A DNA stretch of 64,000 nt from Candidatus Bathyarchaeota archaeon (GTDB lineage: Archaea; Thermoproteota; Bathyarchaeia; Bathyarchaeales; Bathycorpusculaceae): contig JAOZHW010000007.1 of NCBI GenBank assembly GCA_026014685.1, positions 248,001 through 312,000 on the forward strand, written 5' to 3'. Positions 25,758-34,480 of the stretch are shown piece by piece. The notes below the pieces were generated by a model that saw only the letters and a program-made list of their open reading frames with translations, made no database searches and had not been told where the DNA came from. Each line of letters starts with the position of its first letter. Positions within the stretch are counted from its first letter, which is position 1. The position numbers and the translations under genes are program-made.

Positions 25758-26543
25758 ATGCCGCCAAAACAAGAAGACCCCCAAAAACCCCTAGAAGATG
25801 AAGATTTAGGAATTTACCTCGATTTGTTCTCAGCCAAAACCCCCATTGAGGGGCAGGATGGCGGAGTAGTTTCCGCGTTGCTGCTCAAGGGGTTGCGTGA
25901 AGGCTTGTTTGATGCCGCGGTTGTGGTAAAGCGAGGGGAAGGTTACACTGCCCAAGCCGTTGTCGCCGAAAACGCCGAAGAGGTATTGGCAGCGAAAGGC
26001 ACAACGTACCTCCGTGTAGACGTAAACAGCAAGCTACGGGAACTTGTCAGTCAAGGAAAAAACCGCGTAGCCATCGTTTGCACCCCTTGCGAGGCGGGTG
26101 TTGCAAGGAAAATCCAGCAAACCAAAGTCAACTGCGAAGTTACCGTCATCGGGTTGTTCTGTTACGGATGCTTCAATCACGACAAACTCAAAGGGGAACT
26201 GAAGGCACGTTTAGGAATTGACTTAGACAAGGTGGACAAAACTCAGGTTCGGCAAGGCAAATTTATCGCCCAAAGTGAGGCGAAAGAAGTAAGCTGTAAA
26301 GTTAAGGATTTACATGGGGCTTCTGAAGCTGCATGCAGTTTCTGTGACGATTTTACTTCGCGGTTGGCGGATGTTTCGGTGGGATCGGTGGGGAGCAAGT
26401 TGGGATATTCGACTGTAATCGTGCGGTCAAAGCTTGGGATGCGGTTGGTAGAGGGGTTAGAAGCCGACGTCGCTCAAGCTGATAAGGAAGCAATCGTTAA
26501 AATCTCAAAGCTCAAGAGGCAACGCGCCAAAAACAATGCTTAG
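25758..26543 (+). CDS. Coenzyme F420 hydrogenase/dehydrogenase beta-subunit-like protein
   Basis: A 261-residue FrhB-family protein. It begins with GIYLDLFSAKTPIEGQDGGV, VSALLLKGLREGLFDAAVVV, the usual N-terminal FrhB segment, and keeps cysteine pairs in CTPCEAG, CYGCFNHDK and CSFCDDF for Fe-S clusters. FrhB homologues bind FAD and reduce or oxidise F420 with ferredoxin or a partner enzyme. It lies just upstream of an MTHFR-like gene and the F420 ligase gene, which supports an F420-linked role. The partner subunit is not obvious. Confidence 0.85.
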   Translation: MPPKQEDPQKPLEDEDLGIYLDLFSAKTPIEGQDGGVVSALLLKGLREGLFDAAVVVKRGEGYTAQAVVAENAEEVLAAKGTTYLRVDVNSKLRELVSQGKNRVAIVCTPCEAGVARKIQQTKVNCEVTVIGLFCYGCFNHDKLKGELKARLGIDLDKVDKTQVRQGKFIAQSEAKEVSCKVKDLHGASEAACSFCDDFTSRLADVSVGSVGSKLGYSTVIVRSKLGMRLVEGLEADVAQADKEAIVKISKLKRQRAKNNA

Positions 26544-26679
26544 CCAACAAAAAAAGCTGATTTAGGCGAGTTAAGCAAGTAATCAGGAAAGGAGCCCTGT
26601 ATTGTTACTTCAAGTCAAGCTTATACAAAAGATTTTTTAACCCAAAAGCGCTCCCCTTCTAAGCTGAAGTGAACTCTCC

Positions 26680-27411
26680 ATGAAAATATTAAACGAATTT
26701 GTCCCCACACGTAAATTCTTTAAGCTTGCCGAAGAACTCAAAGACCTCGTTGATGGATGGAACGTAACTGACAGCGCAGCAGGCTATCCAGCACCAAGCG
26801 GCGTCGTTGTAAGCTGCTTACTCAAAAACAAGTACCCAGACAAATATGTCTGCCCAATCTTCATTCTACACTATAAAGGACCCGTTGAAGTCGGAGCCTT
26901 AGCCCTCGCATCCGACATCGTCGGCTTAGACGGTTTAGCAGTAACCATGGGTGACAAGCCAAGCGTTGGCGAACCAATCAAAATGCTTCCCTCATCCGAA
27001 GCTGCACGAGACTTCATACGAAGCGACAAAGTAAAAACCAAAAACCTAAAACTCGGCTGCTTACTCAGCGCAAGGTCATCAGTTGAAGACGCAATCAAAC
27101 GCGCCCAAGAGCCATGGGACTTCGTCTACTTCATGAGACTCAACGACGACTCATTCGAGCAACTCAAAGCAGTATCTGCTGCATGCAAGAAAATGGGCAA
27201 GCCACTCTATGCATACTTCCTAGTCGGAACAGAAAAGAACAAGGAAATCGTGAAAGTCATCGGCTGGCCAGTAACAGCCACGATGGATACTGTTGAAGAG
27301 AAAGCAGCAAGACTCGTCGGCCTAGTCGACGGCATCATCGCAACCTGCGCTGGTGACGCTGAAGGCGACAAATTGATGCTGCAGAAACTCCAAAAGTTCC
27401 GCACAAAATAA
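26680..27411 (+). CDS. Methylenetetrahydrofolate reductase-like (MetF-fold) protein
   Basis: A 243-residue TIM-barrel protein resembling MetF: GWNVTDSAAGYPAPSGVVVS, where MetF has VTDNPxGxPRMS, then DIVGLDGLAVTMGDKPSVGE, where MetF has LCLTGDHP. It probably binds flavin or F420 and a C1-pterin, making it a candidate methylene-/methyl-pterin oxidoreductase of the archaeal Wood-Ljungdahl pathway. The gene has its own promoter region (TTATACAAAA-like at about 26620) and a strong hairpin terminator, as expected for a highly expressed gene. The assignment rests on these motifs only. Confidence 0.65.
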   Translation: MKILNEFVPTRKFFKLAEELKDLVDGWNVTDSAAGYPAPSGVVVSCLLKNKYPDKYVCPIFILHYKGPVEVGALALASDIVGLDGLAVTMGDKPSVGEPIKMLPSSEAARDFIRSDKVKTKNLKLGCLLSARSSVEDAIKRAQEPWDFVYFMRLNDDSFEQLKAVSAACKKMGKPLYAYFLVGTEKNKEIVKVIGWPVTATMDTVEEKAARLVGLVDGIIATCAGDAEGDKLMLQKLQKFRTK

Positions 27412-27420
27412 ACACCCACC

Positions 27421-27480
27421 GAGACCATCAAGGTCTCTTCCTCTAAATTTCAAATTTTACCTTTTTTGGTTTCTGTTTCT
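27421..27480 (+). terminator. Hairpin plus T-rich terminator after the MetF-like gene
   Basis: GAGACC (27421-27426) and GGTCTC (27432-27437) form a perfect 6-bp stem with a 5-base loop. A T-rich stretch (CCTTTTTTGG, TTTCTGTTTCTTT) follows. It looks like a bacterial intrinsic terminator, though archaea can terminate at T tracts alone. Confidence 0.5.
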
Positions 27481-27538
27481 TTAATGGAAAAAATTTAAGT
27501 TTAGGCTCTGTTAGGCTTTCTTAAAAGGAGACACAACT

Positions 27539-28294
27539 ACGAACACTATCCAAGTGATCCCCGTAACAGGTTTACCGTTAATCCAACCCGGCGACAATTT
27601 AGGCAAACTAATCGTGGAAGCAGCAAACAAACAGAAAACTCCAATCCAACCCCACGATGTTGTGGTGGTTACCCATGTTGTGGTTTCAAAAGCTGAGGGC
27701 AACATAATTAACCTCGACACCGTCAAACCGTCACCTAAAGCCATCGAAATCGCAAAGCAAACCAACAAAGACCCCGCACTCGTCGAGGTTATCCTGCAGG
27801 AAACCAAAGACTTAGTCTGCATAGGCCCCAACAGCATCATAACAGAAACCTACAGCGGAACCATAAGCGCCAACGCAGGTGTAGACCGCTCAAACGTATC
27901 AGGCGAAAACAACGTTGTACCGCTACCCAAAAAACCACACGCATCAGCGGAAGGCATAAGGCAAGAAATCAAGCGCCTCACCGATGCCGACGTAGCGGTT
28001 ATTGTTTCAGACACCCATGGCAGGCCGTTCCGCTTGGGTGAAATTAACGTGGCTGTGGGCGTTGCGGGATTGGTTCCGATTAGGGATCGGAGGGGCGAAA
28101 AAGACCTCTTTGGTTACGTGTTGCGTGTAAAGCAGACTGCTGTTGCAGATGAGTTGGCTTCTGCGGCGGAGTTGGTGATTGGACAAGCAGACGAAGGTAT
28201 CCCAGTCGCTATCATCAGAGGATACAATTATATCTCAACCGACGAGCCAGCCCCAACGTTGATTCGCTCAAAAGAGAAAGACCTCTTCAGGTAA
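27539..28294 (+). CDS. cofE: Coenzyme F420-0:L-glutamate ligase
   Basis: A ~250-residue CofE that adds glutamate to F420-0. Signatures: VIPVTGLPLIQPGDNLGKLI, DVVVVTHVVVSKAEGNIINL, SANAGVDRSNV and VIVSDTHGRPFRLGEINVAV. The start is odd. The first NTG in frame is GTG 27554, but the perfect SD (AGGAG, 27526-27530) is then 23 bases away. Homologues such as the Archaeoglobus enzyme have about six residues before the P-V-x-G-L motif. An ACG at 27539, eight bases after the SD, restores that length (TNTIQVIPVTGL). ACG initiation or a T-to-C change in the start codon are the two readings. Confidence 0.93.
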   Translation, partial: TNTIQVIPVTGLPLIQPGDNLGKLIVEAANKQKTPIQPHDVVVVTHVVVSKAEGNIINLDTVKPSPKAIEIAKQTNKDPALVEVILQETKDLVCIGPNSIITETYSGTISANAGVDRSNVSGENNVVPLPKKPHASAEGIRQEIKRLTDADVAVIVSDTHGRPFRLGEINVAVGVAGLVPIRDRRGEKDLFGYVLRVKQTAVADELASAAELVIGQADEGIPVAIIRGYNYISTDEPAPTLIRSKEKDLFR

Positions 28295-28338
28295 AGTTCA
28301 AAAGCCCAGCCAAACTACAGTGTACTGAAGTGTATTGA

Positions 28339-28674
28339 ATGGAGACACATGCACAAACCCCACAAGAGTTTTTTGAAAAAATCTTGCCCACACGTTTTAA
28401 AGCTGAAAGAGCAGCAGGCATCAATGTTGTGGCTCTGATTAATGTTTCTGGAGTTGACGGCGGCGACTGGACAGTCACCATTAAAGACCAGAAAATGCAA
28501 GTAACCCCAGGCTTATATTCCTCACCTGACCTGACATTGAAGATGGCTCAAGCGGATTTTTTGGAGTTAGTAAATGGAAAAATAAGCGCCGAGAAAGCCT
28601 TCTTCACTGGTAAAGTCCAGTTCAAAGGCAACATCGCTCTCGCATTGAAGCTACGTGACGCGGGGTTTCTATAA
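28339..28674 (+). CDS. SCP-2 sterol/lipid-transfer-domain protein
   Basis: A 111-residue single-domain SCP2 protein, with RAAGINVVALINVSGVDGGD, SSPDLTLKMAQADFLELVNG and KAFFTGKVQFKGNIALALKL. The fold has a hydrophobic tunnel for lipids or acyl chains. The physiological ligand is unknown in archaea. No clear SD precedes the ATG. Its end overlaps the convergent YkgJ-type gene by 6 bp. Confidence 0.9.
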   Translation: METHAQTPQEFFEKILPTRFKAERAAGINVVALINVSGVDGGDWTVTIKDQKMQVTPGLYSSPDLTLKMAQADFLELVNGKISAEKAFFTGKVQFKGNIALALKLRDAGFL

Positions 28675-29214
28675 GTCCAGTTTTCGGATGACTTCAGGCG
28701 AGAGAGGTTCCTCGCAGAACTTGAAAGTCTGCGGTTCCTCAATTTTCATCAGTGCCCGCAACTCGTCTGCGCTGAGTTGATCGATGAGTGTGAGAATTTG
28801 TTTGCGTGCAACCTCAAAATGCTCTTTTAAGGCGGGTTTATCCCTGAACAGAACACCAGCGTAAGCACAGATTTCCTCTTTTTTGAGGAAGAAACAAACC
28901 TTTTGCGTGTTAAAGTTTATGTCAAAAGTGAAGGGGCCAGCAACGCAGGTTTCGGGTTTTACGGGGTGAACCATGCATTTGCCCGTTTTCTTATTAAACA
29001 GTTTACAGTAAACATCGCTGTCCACGGCTGGATAAGTGTATTCTTCTTTAGAGAAGGGTTCGGTGACGCGGAGTTTCTTTTTCTTAATGTAGTCTTGGAT
29101 GATTGTTTTACGGTTCTCTGTTAAGGGTGGTTTGGCGTCTTGGCAACAGATAGATTTGCATTGGCTGCAAACGTCAAAGCTGTAGGTTGTTCCCTTATTG
29201 TCTTCCTTGGACAT
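28669..29214 (-). CDS. YkgJ-family Fe/Zn-chelating cysteine-rich protein
   Basis: A 181-residue protein of the YkgJ (CxCxxCC-type) family: CSQCKSICCQDAKPPLT near the N-terminus, VYCKLFNKKTGKCMVHPVKP and ETCVAGPFTFDI. These cysteines probably bind iron or zinc. No reaction is established for the family. It lies 11 bases after the start region of the GCS2-type ligase gene on the same strand, so the two are probably one operon. Confidence 0.82.
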   Translation of the reverse strand: MSKEDNKGTTYSFDVCSQCKSICCQDAKPPLTENRKTIIQDYIKKKKLRVTEPFSKEEYTYPAVDSDVYCKLFNKKTGKCMVHPVKPETCVAGPFTFDINFNTQKVCFFLKKEEICAYAGVLFRDKPALKEHFEVARKQILTLIDQLSADELRALMKIEEPQTFKFCEEPLSPEVIRKLDL

Positions 29215-29225
29215 GGAAGTTCACC

Positions 29226-30425
29226 TTAAAACGGTTCATTATTACGCAGGCAATTAATAAGGGTTGAATACACATCAACGATTGCTTCATGGAAAATTGT
29301 TTTCTCTGCACGCTGCCGCACTTTGGCGCGGATGAGTTCTGAGAGGCAGCCGCCATCAATTCGGCGTTTAACAAGTGGGAGGTACTTTTTCTCGTCGCCC
29401 TCCGCGTACTGTGTGGCAAGTTTGAGGTAGTGTTGGCAAACTTGCCGAGCGGTTTCGCCGAGTGGACTGGATACGTGTGTGGCTAAACCTTCTTTGATAA
29501 CAGCGTTGAAGTCCGCAACGAGAACCTTATGCGGTGCAAGCTCCGCTTTCTCCGCGATTAAGCCTCTTAGCGTGGCGCGGATAAAGCAGGCAAACGCTAC
29601 ATCCATCTTGATGCATTCCTGTTCATCCATCACCCTCACCTCAAGCGCAGAGCGGTCAAAACGGAAAATCACACCCCTCGAATTAACCCACTCCCGATTC
29701 AGCAGGGTTTCGTCTGCGCCAGCGGCGGCTAAGTCTTTGGAGTACCGCCCGATAACATCCCGCTTGTATTGCCCGATTGAGGAAACATAGTCGGGGATGA
29801 TGTCGCCTGCGACTGAGGGAACTTCTTTCTGGTTTGCCTTGTAGAACTGAAGTCGGTTGTCCAAGTCAGGTCCCGCTTTGCCTTCGAAGATGGGCGATGA
29901 AGCCGCTACTGCGGGCAGGTAGGCGCAGAGGTTAGCGAGTTGGTTGTGAATTTGGATGGCGTCGGTTTCTTTTTGGTAGGGCAGGTTAAGGTGGAAGCTT
30001 TGGATGTTTAGCCATCCATGTTGGTTTAGGTTGAAGATTTTGCCGTATGCGTCGTAGATTTTTCTGTGGTAGTGAGGCCAGATGGCGGTGTCTTGGAGTT
30101 GTAGCAGGGGGTGCATGCCTGTGCCCAGAAGCATGGCGCCGTGTTTCTGCACGATTCCGTTTAGGGTGGACACCGCCGACTGAATGGTCTCCTCAAACTC
30201 GGACGGAGACTGAAACGGCTCGTTCGCTTTGATCTCCATCACATGCAACTGCAACTCTTTGCCGAAAGTGAACTCAGGTAACTCGATAAAGTTCAACATG
30301 CGTCCGCAGTAGCCTTTGATGATTTTGTCGGCTATGGGTAAAACTTGCAGGTCGGGGTTTACGAGGGCAAACTCGTGTTCAGGTCCGAGGACTTCAAGTG
30401 GTTTATACGTGGAGGCGCCATCCAA
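29226..30425 (-). CDS. GCS2-type carboxylate-amine ligase
   Basis: A 399-residue protein of the glutamate-cysteine ligase family 2 (glutamine-synthetase fold). It has VLGPEHEFALVNPDLQVLP at the start with the metal-binding GxExE-type strand, LQLHVMEIKANEPFQSPSEF, LLGTGMHPLLQ and FRFDRSALEVRVMDEQEC late in the chain. The family joins glutamate or a related acid to an amine at the expense of ATP. True glutathione is not expected here. It sits with a YkgJ-type gene downstream and a CPA2 antiporter upstream, near a RimK-type ATP-grasp ligase, so it may belong to a peptide- or amide-forming pathway. Confidence 0.85.
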   Translation of the reverse strand: MDGASTYKPLEVLGPEHEFALVNPDLQVLPIADKIIKGYCGRMLNFIELPEFTFGKELQLHVMEIKANEPFQSPSEFEETIQSAVSTLNGIVQKHGAMLLGTGMHPLLQLQDTAIWPHYHRKIYDAYGKIFNLNQHGWLNIQSFHLNLPYQKETDAIQIHNQLANLCAYLPAVAASSPIFEGKAGPDLDNRLQFYKANQKEVPSVAGDIIPDYVSSIGQYKRDVIGRYSKDLAAAGADETLLNREWVNSRGVIFRFDRSALEVRVMDEQECIKMDVAFACFIRATLRGLIAEKAELAPHKVLVADFNAVIKEGLATHVSSPLGETARQVCQHYLKLATQYAEGDEKKYLPLVKRRIDGGCLSELIRAKVRQRAEKTIFHEAIVDVYSTLINCLRNNEPF

Positions 30426-30462
30426 CAGGTTCTATTTACAGCCTAATCTGCTGGGCGTTATT

Positions 30463-31662
30463 TTAAACTTGACTGTACAAGTAATCTGTTGGGTTGTTGG
30501 GGTTTGGTTTGTGTGAGAATTTGATTAGGTATGGCGTTGTGAAAGCGGTGATCATGGTGGCGACTCCGATTATGGGTAAAAGAAAACTGCTCGTTACACC
30601 CACATCTTGCCCTGCTTTGGCAACGATGAAAGCGAATTCACCGATTTGCCCCATACCTAAACCAACCCGCAGCGAAGTTGTCTTGTCGTAACGGAAAAGG
30701 CGAGTACCAAAACCACAGCTAGCCAACTTTGTAACGATAACTACGATAGTGATTATCACTGCGGGGAACCAGTAGACGGCGATTTGAGTAATATCCATCA
30801 AGGCACCCATGGAGACAAAGAATATGGCGCCGAAAACAATTTTGAACGGCCCAATCTCGCGGTTTATGTCCTCTCGATGTCTAGACCTTGCGATGACGAC
30901 TCCGATGATGAATGCGCCGATGCCTGCAGAGAAACCAATTTGGGTGGCCATGATGGCGAACAGGAAGCAGACGCCCAGCATCAAGATGTAGAGTATCTCT
31001 CTGTTTGCTACCTGTGAAACTCGGTCGAGTGCTTTGGGCACGAAGAAGCCGCCTAAAACTAAGGTTCCGCCGATGAATATCACCAGTTTGGCAACTAACC
31101 AAAGCGCATCAACAACTGAGACAGTGTGCACAATTGCCACGTTCTGCAACATAGCCAATAAAATCACTACAACCACGTCTTCTACGACAAGAATCCCAAG
31201 CATCAAGGTGGAGGAGATTTCTTTGAGTTTCCCCATGTCGCCCAACACTTTAGCGATGATGGTGGTGCTGCTGCTGGCGAGTGCCGCACCCAAGAAGAGT
31301 GTGTCGTAGAAGCCCCAGCCCAAAAAAGCTCCAACAGCCCAGCTGACGACTATCATTAGGGTTATTTCTATGGCTGAAACGCCGAAAATTACACGCCCGA
31401 TGGAGCGCAGATAACGCACGGGAAACTCTAAACCGATCGTGAAGAGCAGGAGCACGACACCGATTTCAGCAAACACTGAAAGGAACTCGACGTTTTGAAC
31501 GAGATGGAACGGTGTTGTGAATGGCCCGACGATGATGCCTGCAATTAGGTAGCCGATTATTATGGGTTGCTTGAGTTTGTAGAATATGAAGGCTACCGCT
31601 GAGGCAACGACCATTAAGACGGCAAGGTCTGTTAGCACTTGAATCTCAAAGCTCATGTACAA
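30463..31662 (-). CDS. CPA2-family monovalent cation/proton antiporter (Kef/NapA type)
   Basis: A 399-residue integral membrane protein with about 12 hydrophobic spans and no RCK/TrkA-N domain. Family marks: YKLKQPIIIGYLIAGIIVGP, GVVLLLFTIGLEFPVRYL, LGAALASSSTTIIAKVLGDM and FSAGIGAFIIGVVIARSRH. It exchanges Na+ or K+ for H+. It is transcribed leftward ahead of the GCS2-type ligase, 37 bases apart, and may share a transcript. In bacteria KefB/C is gated by glutathione, so the neighbouring ligase invites comparison, but no regulatory domain is present. Confidence 0.92.
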   Translation of the reverse strand: MYMSFEIQVLTDLAVLMVVASAVAFIFYKLKQPIIIGYLIAGIIVGPFTTPFHLVQNVEFLSVFAEIGVVLLLFTIGLEFPVRYLRSIGRVIFGVSAIEITLMIVVSWAVGAFLGWGFYDTLFLGAALASSSTTIIAKVLGDMGKLKEISSTLMLGILVVEDVVVVILLAMLQNVAIVHTVSVVDALWLVAKLVIFIGGTLVLGGFFVPKALDRVSQVANREILYILMLGVCFLFAIMATQIGFSAGIGAFIIGVVIARSRHREDINREIGPFKIVFGAIFFVSMGALMDITQIAVYWFPAVIITIVVIVTKLASCGFGTRLFRYDKTTSLRVGLGMGQIGEFAFIVAKAGQDVGVTSSFLLPIIGVATMITAFTTPYLIKFSHKPNPNNPTDYLYSQV

Positions 31663-31818
31663 TCTCCAACTACAACTGGGAAATAATAAGGCTAGTTAAC
31701 ATTCAATCATGCTGCCAAAACAAGATTACACATACATTTATCCATCCAGAAAACAGCTTAAAAACTGCCTGCTTTTGGCCAAAGCGGCAAATAAAATACA
31801 GATAACTACAACGTTAAT

Positions 31819-31828
31819 TTTAAATATA
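31819..31828 (+). promoter_or_regulatory. TATA box of the RLAN/RimK transcript
   Basis: TTTAAATATA lies about 45 bases before the GTG start at 31870. A transcription start near 31850 would leave a leader carrying the GGTG SD (31858-31861). Confidence 0.5.
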
Positions 31829-31869
31829 ACAAGACGAATAACGCCACCTATAACCTTGGTGTCCTATGG

Positions 31870-32565
31870 GTGCTGGTTGTTTCAAGCATTGGCCTATGTG
31901 ATGATCTACGCGCGGTTAAACCCGCTGTATTTCTGGAGTCATCGATAAAAGACACAACCATCAACTTAACCAACGATTACCGCTACCTAAAAACTGGGTA
32001 TTATGTTTCTTTGCACGCTGAAGTCTTGGGCAGTCAGGTTATCCCTTCATGCGAAAACATCATCGACGCCAGCCGCACCCCGATTTTGTTGCTTCGCGCC
32101 CAAAAAGCAAACATCCCCACTGCACCTTTCCTTGTAACTGATAATGTTAAGAAAATCATAAAAGAAGTCGGACTACCAGTGGTGGTTTTCGCAGTTAACC
32201 CCTTCATCCATGAAGGCTACAAGGTAGCAAAGAATCAAAGCGCCCTCTACCGCGCCATGAAAAGCCTCGGCATGAACTACAAATTCACTGTCTGCGCACA
32301 GCCCCTAAGAGGCGAGTTACATACTGTTAAGTCTGTGTTTGGAAAAACCGAGTTAGCAGATGAGCAAATTAGCGCTATCTCACAAAAGGTTTATGAACTC
32401 TTTAGAATTCCACTTTGCAAGTTACATGTTCAGAAAGCAGAGGATAAAGCCTTCCTGTGTGGCCTTGAACCATTGAAAGAAACCGAACTGTCAAAAGCTG
32501 ATTTGAAGTTAATCTCGAAAGAGATTATGCTGATTTCTCAGCAGGGGAACCATATCGGTGTCTAG
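31870..32565 (+). CDS. RLAN-like (RimK N-terminal domain) protein
   Basis: A 231-residue protein that resembles the RimK-associated N-terminal (RLAN) domain: AVKPAVFLESSIKDTTINLT, YRYLKTGYYVSLHAEVLGSQ, ASRTPILLLRAQKANIPTAP and FRIPLCKLHVQKAEDKAFLC. In many genomes RLAN is fused to or placed before a RimK-type ATP-grasp ligase. Here the ligase follows with an 8-bp overlap, so the two form a split RLAN-RimK pair. GTG 31870 is the start: GGTG lies eight bases upstream and a TATA box is suitably placed. The frame remains open upstream without another start codon. Confidence 0.6.
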   Translation: MLVVSSIGLCDDLRAVKPAVFLESSIKDTTINLTNDYRYLKTGYYVSLHAEVLGSQVIPSCENIIDASRTPILLLRAQKANIPTAPFLVTDNVKKIIKEVGLPVVVFAVNPFIHEGYKVAKNQSALYRAMKSLGMNYKFTVCAQPLRGELHTVKSVFGKTELADEQISAISQKVYELFRIPLCKLHVQKAEDKAFLCGLEPLKETELSKADLKLISKEIMLISQQGNHIGV

Positions 32566-33436
32566 AATCGCTTGTTTTGTTGAAAAATATAATTTTAGTG
32601 ACCCCCGCGAGGAAGCTGCTCTCCAGAACTTTAAAGCGGCAGCAGAGAAATCAGGCAGCCAATTCAGCTTCTTGTTCCGCGAAAACATCCAAGACATACC
32701 CAACTATGATGCTGTCTTCATCCGCGCAACCACCGACCCCCTCTTCACCTCATACATCGTCTCCAAAACCGCTTGGGAACTGGGCAAAAAAGTCATAGAC
32801 GACCCCGAATCCATCAAAATCTGCGCCAACAAAATCCACCAATACGCCCTCTTCGAAAAACACAACATCCCCCGCATTCCCACCGTTTTCCTCAGCAAAG
32901 ACGACTTGCGCCACAAAAAAATCACCGAAATCTTTGACACCTTGGGCAAACCCGTCGTCATCAAAGCCCCCTACACGAGCTTTAGCCGTTACGTCGAGAA
33001 AGCCGCCTGCGAAACCAGTTTCCGAGAAGTCGCCAAACGGTTCTTCAAAAAATCCGATGTCTTAGCTATCCAAAAGTTTACTCCAACCGCGTTTGATTGG
33101 CGTGTCGGTGTGTTGGGCAACGACATACTCTATGTCTGCAAATACATGATTCCTAAAGGCAAATGGAAGCACGGCGCTAAACTCCGTGGCAAACCGACGG
33201 TGATTTGGGGTAGAACTGTTAGCGTTCAGAAGAAGGACATGCCGCCGCGGTTGCGTGAAGTTGCTCTTAAAGCTTGCAGCGTCATCGGCAAAGGTCTCTA
33301 CGGTGTGGACATAAAAGAAGTCAACGGCGAATACGTCGTCGTCGAAGTCAACGACAACCCCAGCATCTACGCAGGCTATGAAGACCAAATGGACCCCGAC
33401 ATCTACCAACGCATCATCAGCCACTTATCGGCGTAG
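32558..33436 (+). CDS. RimK-type ATP-grasp ligase
   Basis: A 292-residue ATP-grasp enzyme. It has VIDDPESIKICANKIHQYAL, GKPVVIKAPYTSFSRYVEKA (ATP-binding lysine), LAIQKFTPTAFDWRVGVLGN and GVDIKEVNGEYVVVEVNDNP (metal-binding Glu/Asn). RimK relatives add glutamate or other amino acids to protein termini, cofactors or small molecules through acyl phosphates. The start is a GTG within the end of the RLAN-like gene. The acceptor is unknown; lysine-biosynthesis LysX and F420/methanopterin glutamylases are alternatives, but no LysW carrier gene is nearby. Confidence 0.85.
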   Translation: MSRIACFVEKYNFSDPREEAALQNFKAAAEKSGSQFSFLFRENIQDIPNYDAVFIRATTDPLFTSYIVSKTAWELGKKVIDDPESIKICANKIHQYALFEKHNIPRIPTVFLSKDDLRHKKITEIFDTLGKPVVIKAPYTSFSRYVEKAACETSFREVAKRFFKKSDVLAIQKFTPTAFDWRVGVLGNDILYVCKYMIPKGKWKHGAKLRGKPTVIWGRTVSVQKKDMPPRLREVALKACSVIGKGLYGVDIKEVNGEYVVVEVNDNPSIYAGYEDQMDPDIYQRIISHLSA

Positions 33437-33496
33437 CCGCTTTTCGACACCTATTTATCTTCAGTTTCGTTTAACCATTGCAACGGAGCCAAGATT

Positions 33497-34468
33497 ATGC
33501 CAAAAAAAGTTCACGAAGCACACAAAATACCAGTTAAAGATTACCAGTTCACAGAGAACATGACCGTAGACCAGCTTGTCAGCCAGATGGAGCAGGCGTG
33601 GGGTTTCACCGCGGGCAAACTGGCAACAGGCGTCAACATCCTCGAAGCCATGATTAACGACAAGAAATGCGTCAAGTTCCTTTCATTCACTGCCGACATA
33701 ATCGCTACAGGCACACGCGGCGTCATCCGTGAACTCGTTAAGCGCAAACTCGTGGATGTCATAATCACCACCTGCGGCACCTTAGACCACGATGTTGCCC
33801 GCTGCTGGAGAGACTACTATAAAGGCAGCTTCATGATGAGCGACACCAAACTTCACCGTGAAGGCGTCAACCGCCTCGGCAACGTCTTGGTACCCAACGA
33901 CAGCTACGGCGTCATCTTGGAGAAAAAAATCCAAGCCCTACTAGCTGACCTCTACAAGGAAGGCAAAAAAGAACTCTCCACAACCGAGTTATCCCGAGAA
34001 ATCGGCCTACGATGCTGCGACGAAACCTCGATTCTCTACTGGGCAGCCAAAAACAACATCCCCATCCACGTGCCAGGCATAACCGACGGTTCAGTCGGCT
34101 ACCAACTGTGGATGTTTAGTCAAGACCACAAAGACTTCCGCATAAACCTCCTAAAAGACGAAGGGCAACTAAGCGACCTCATGTTTGACTCCAAAAAAAC
34201 AGGCGCACTCATCGTGGGCGGCGGCATCAGCAAGCACCACACGATCTGGTGGAACCAATTCAAAGACGGCTTAGACTACGTCGTCTACATCTCAACGGCG
34301 GACGAGTGGGATGGCAGCCTGAGCGGCGCCCGACCACGCGAAGCAGTCAGCTGGGGGAAGATTAGCGAGAAAGCTAAACGCGTCATGATTGAGGGAGACG
34401 CCACAATGGTTATGCCAGTAATGACAAGCGCCTTGATCGATCGTTTAAGTAAAAATAAGAAAAAATAA
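33497..34468 (+). CDS. dys: Deoxyhypusine synthase
   Basis: A 323-residue DHS that transfers the aminobutyl group of spermidine to a lysine of aIF5A. The catalytic lysine lies in REAVSWGKISEKAK (Lys about 288), with the spermidine-binding Glu and Trp in the same motif. The GGGISKHHTIWWNQF segment keeps the His pair that contacts spermidine in characterised enzymes. NAD-binding segments are FTADIIATGTRGVIRELV and VDVIITTCGTLDHDVAR. It lies 60 bases after the RimK-type gene and is convergent, at 12 bases, with a second DHS paralogue. Confidence 0.93.
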   Translation: MPKKVHEAHKIPVKDYQFTENMTVDQLVSQMEQAWGFTAGKLATGVNILEAMINDKKCVKFLSFTADIIATGTRGVIRELVKRKLVDVIITTCGTLDHDVARCWRDYYKGSFMMSDTKLHREGVNRLGNVLVPNDSYGVILEKKIQALLADLYKEGKKELSTTELSREIGLRCCDETSILYWAAKNNIPIHVPGITDGSVGYQLWMFSQDHKDFRINLLKDEGQLSDLMFDSKKTGALIVGGGISKHHTIWWNQFKDGLDYVVYISTADEWDGSLSGARPREAVSWGKISEKAKRVMIEGDATMVMPVMTSALIDRLSKNKKK

Positions 34469-34480
34469 AAGAATAGTTGG

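Noticed and set aside
31709-31948. 79-residue frame before the RLAN-like gene, with the stretch YGCWL near the junction
   Set aside because: It spans the promoter and TATA box. A frameshifted longer RLAN N-terminus was considered, but the GTG with GGTG SD and TATA spacing explains the start better.
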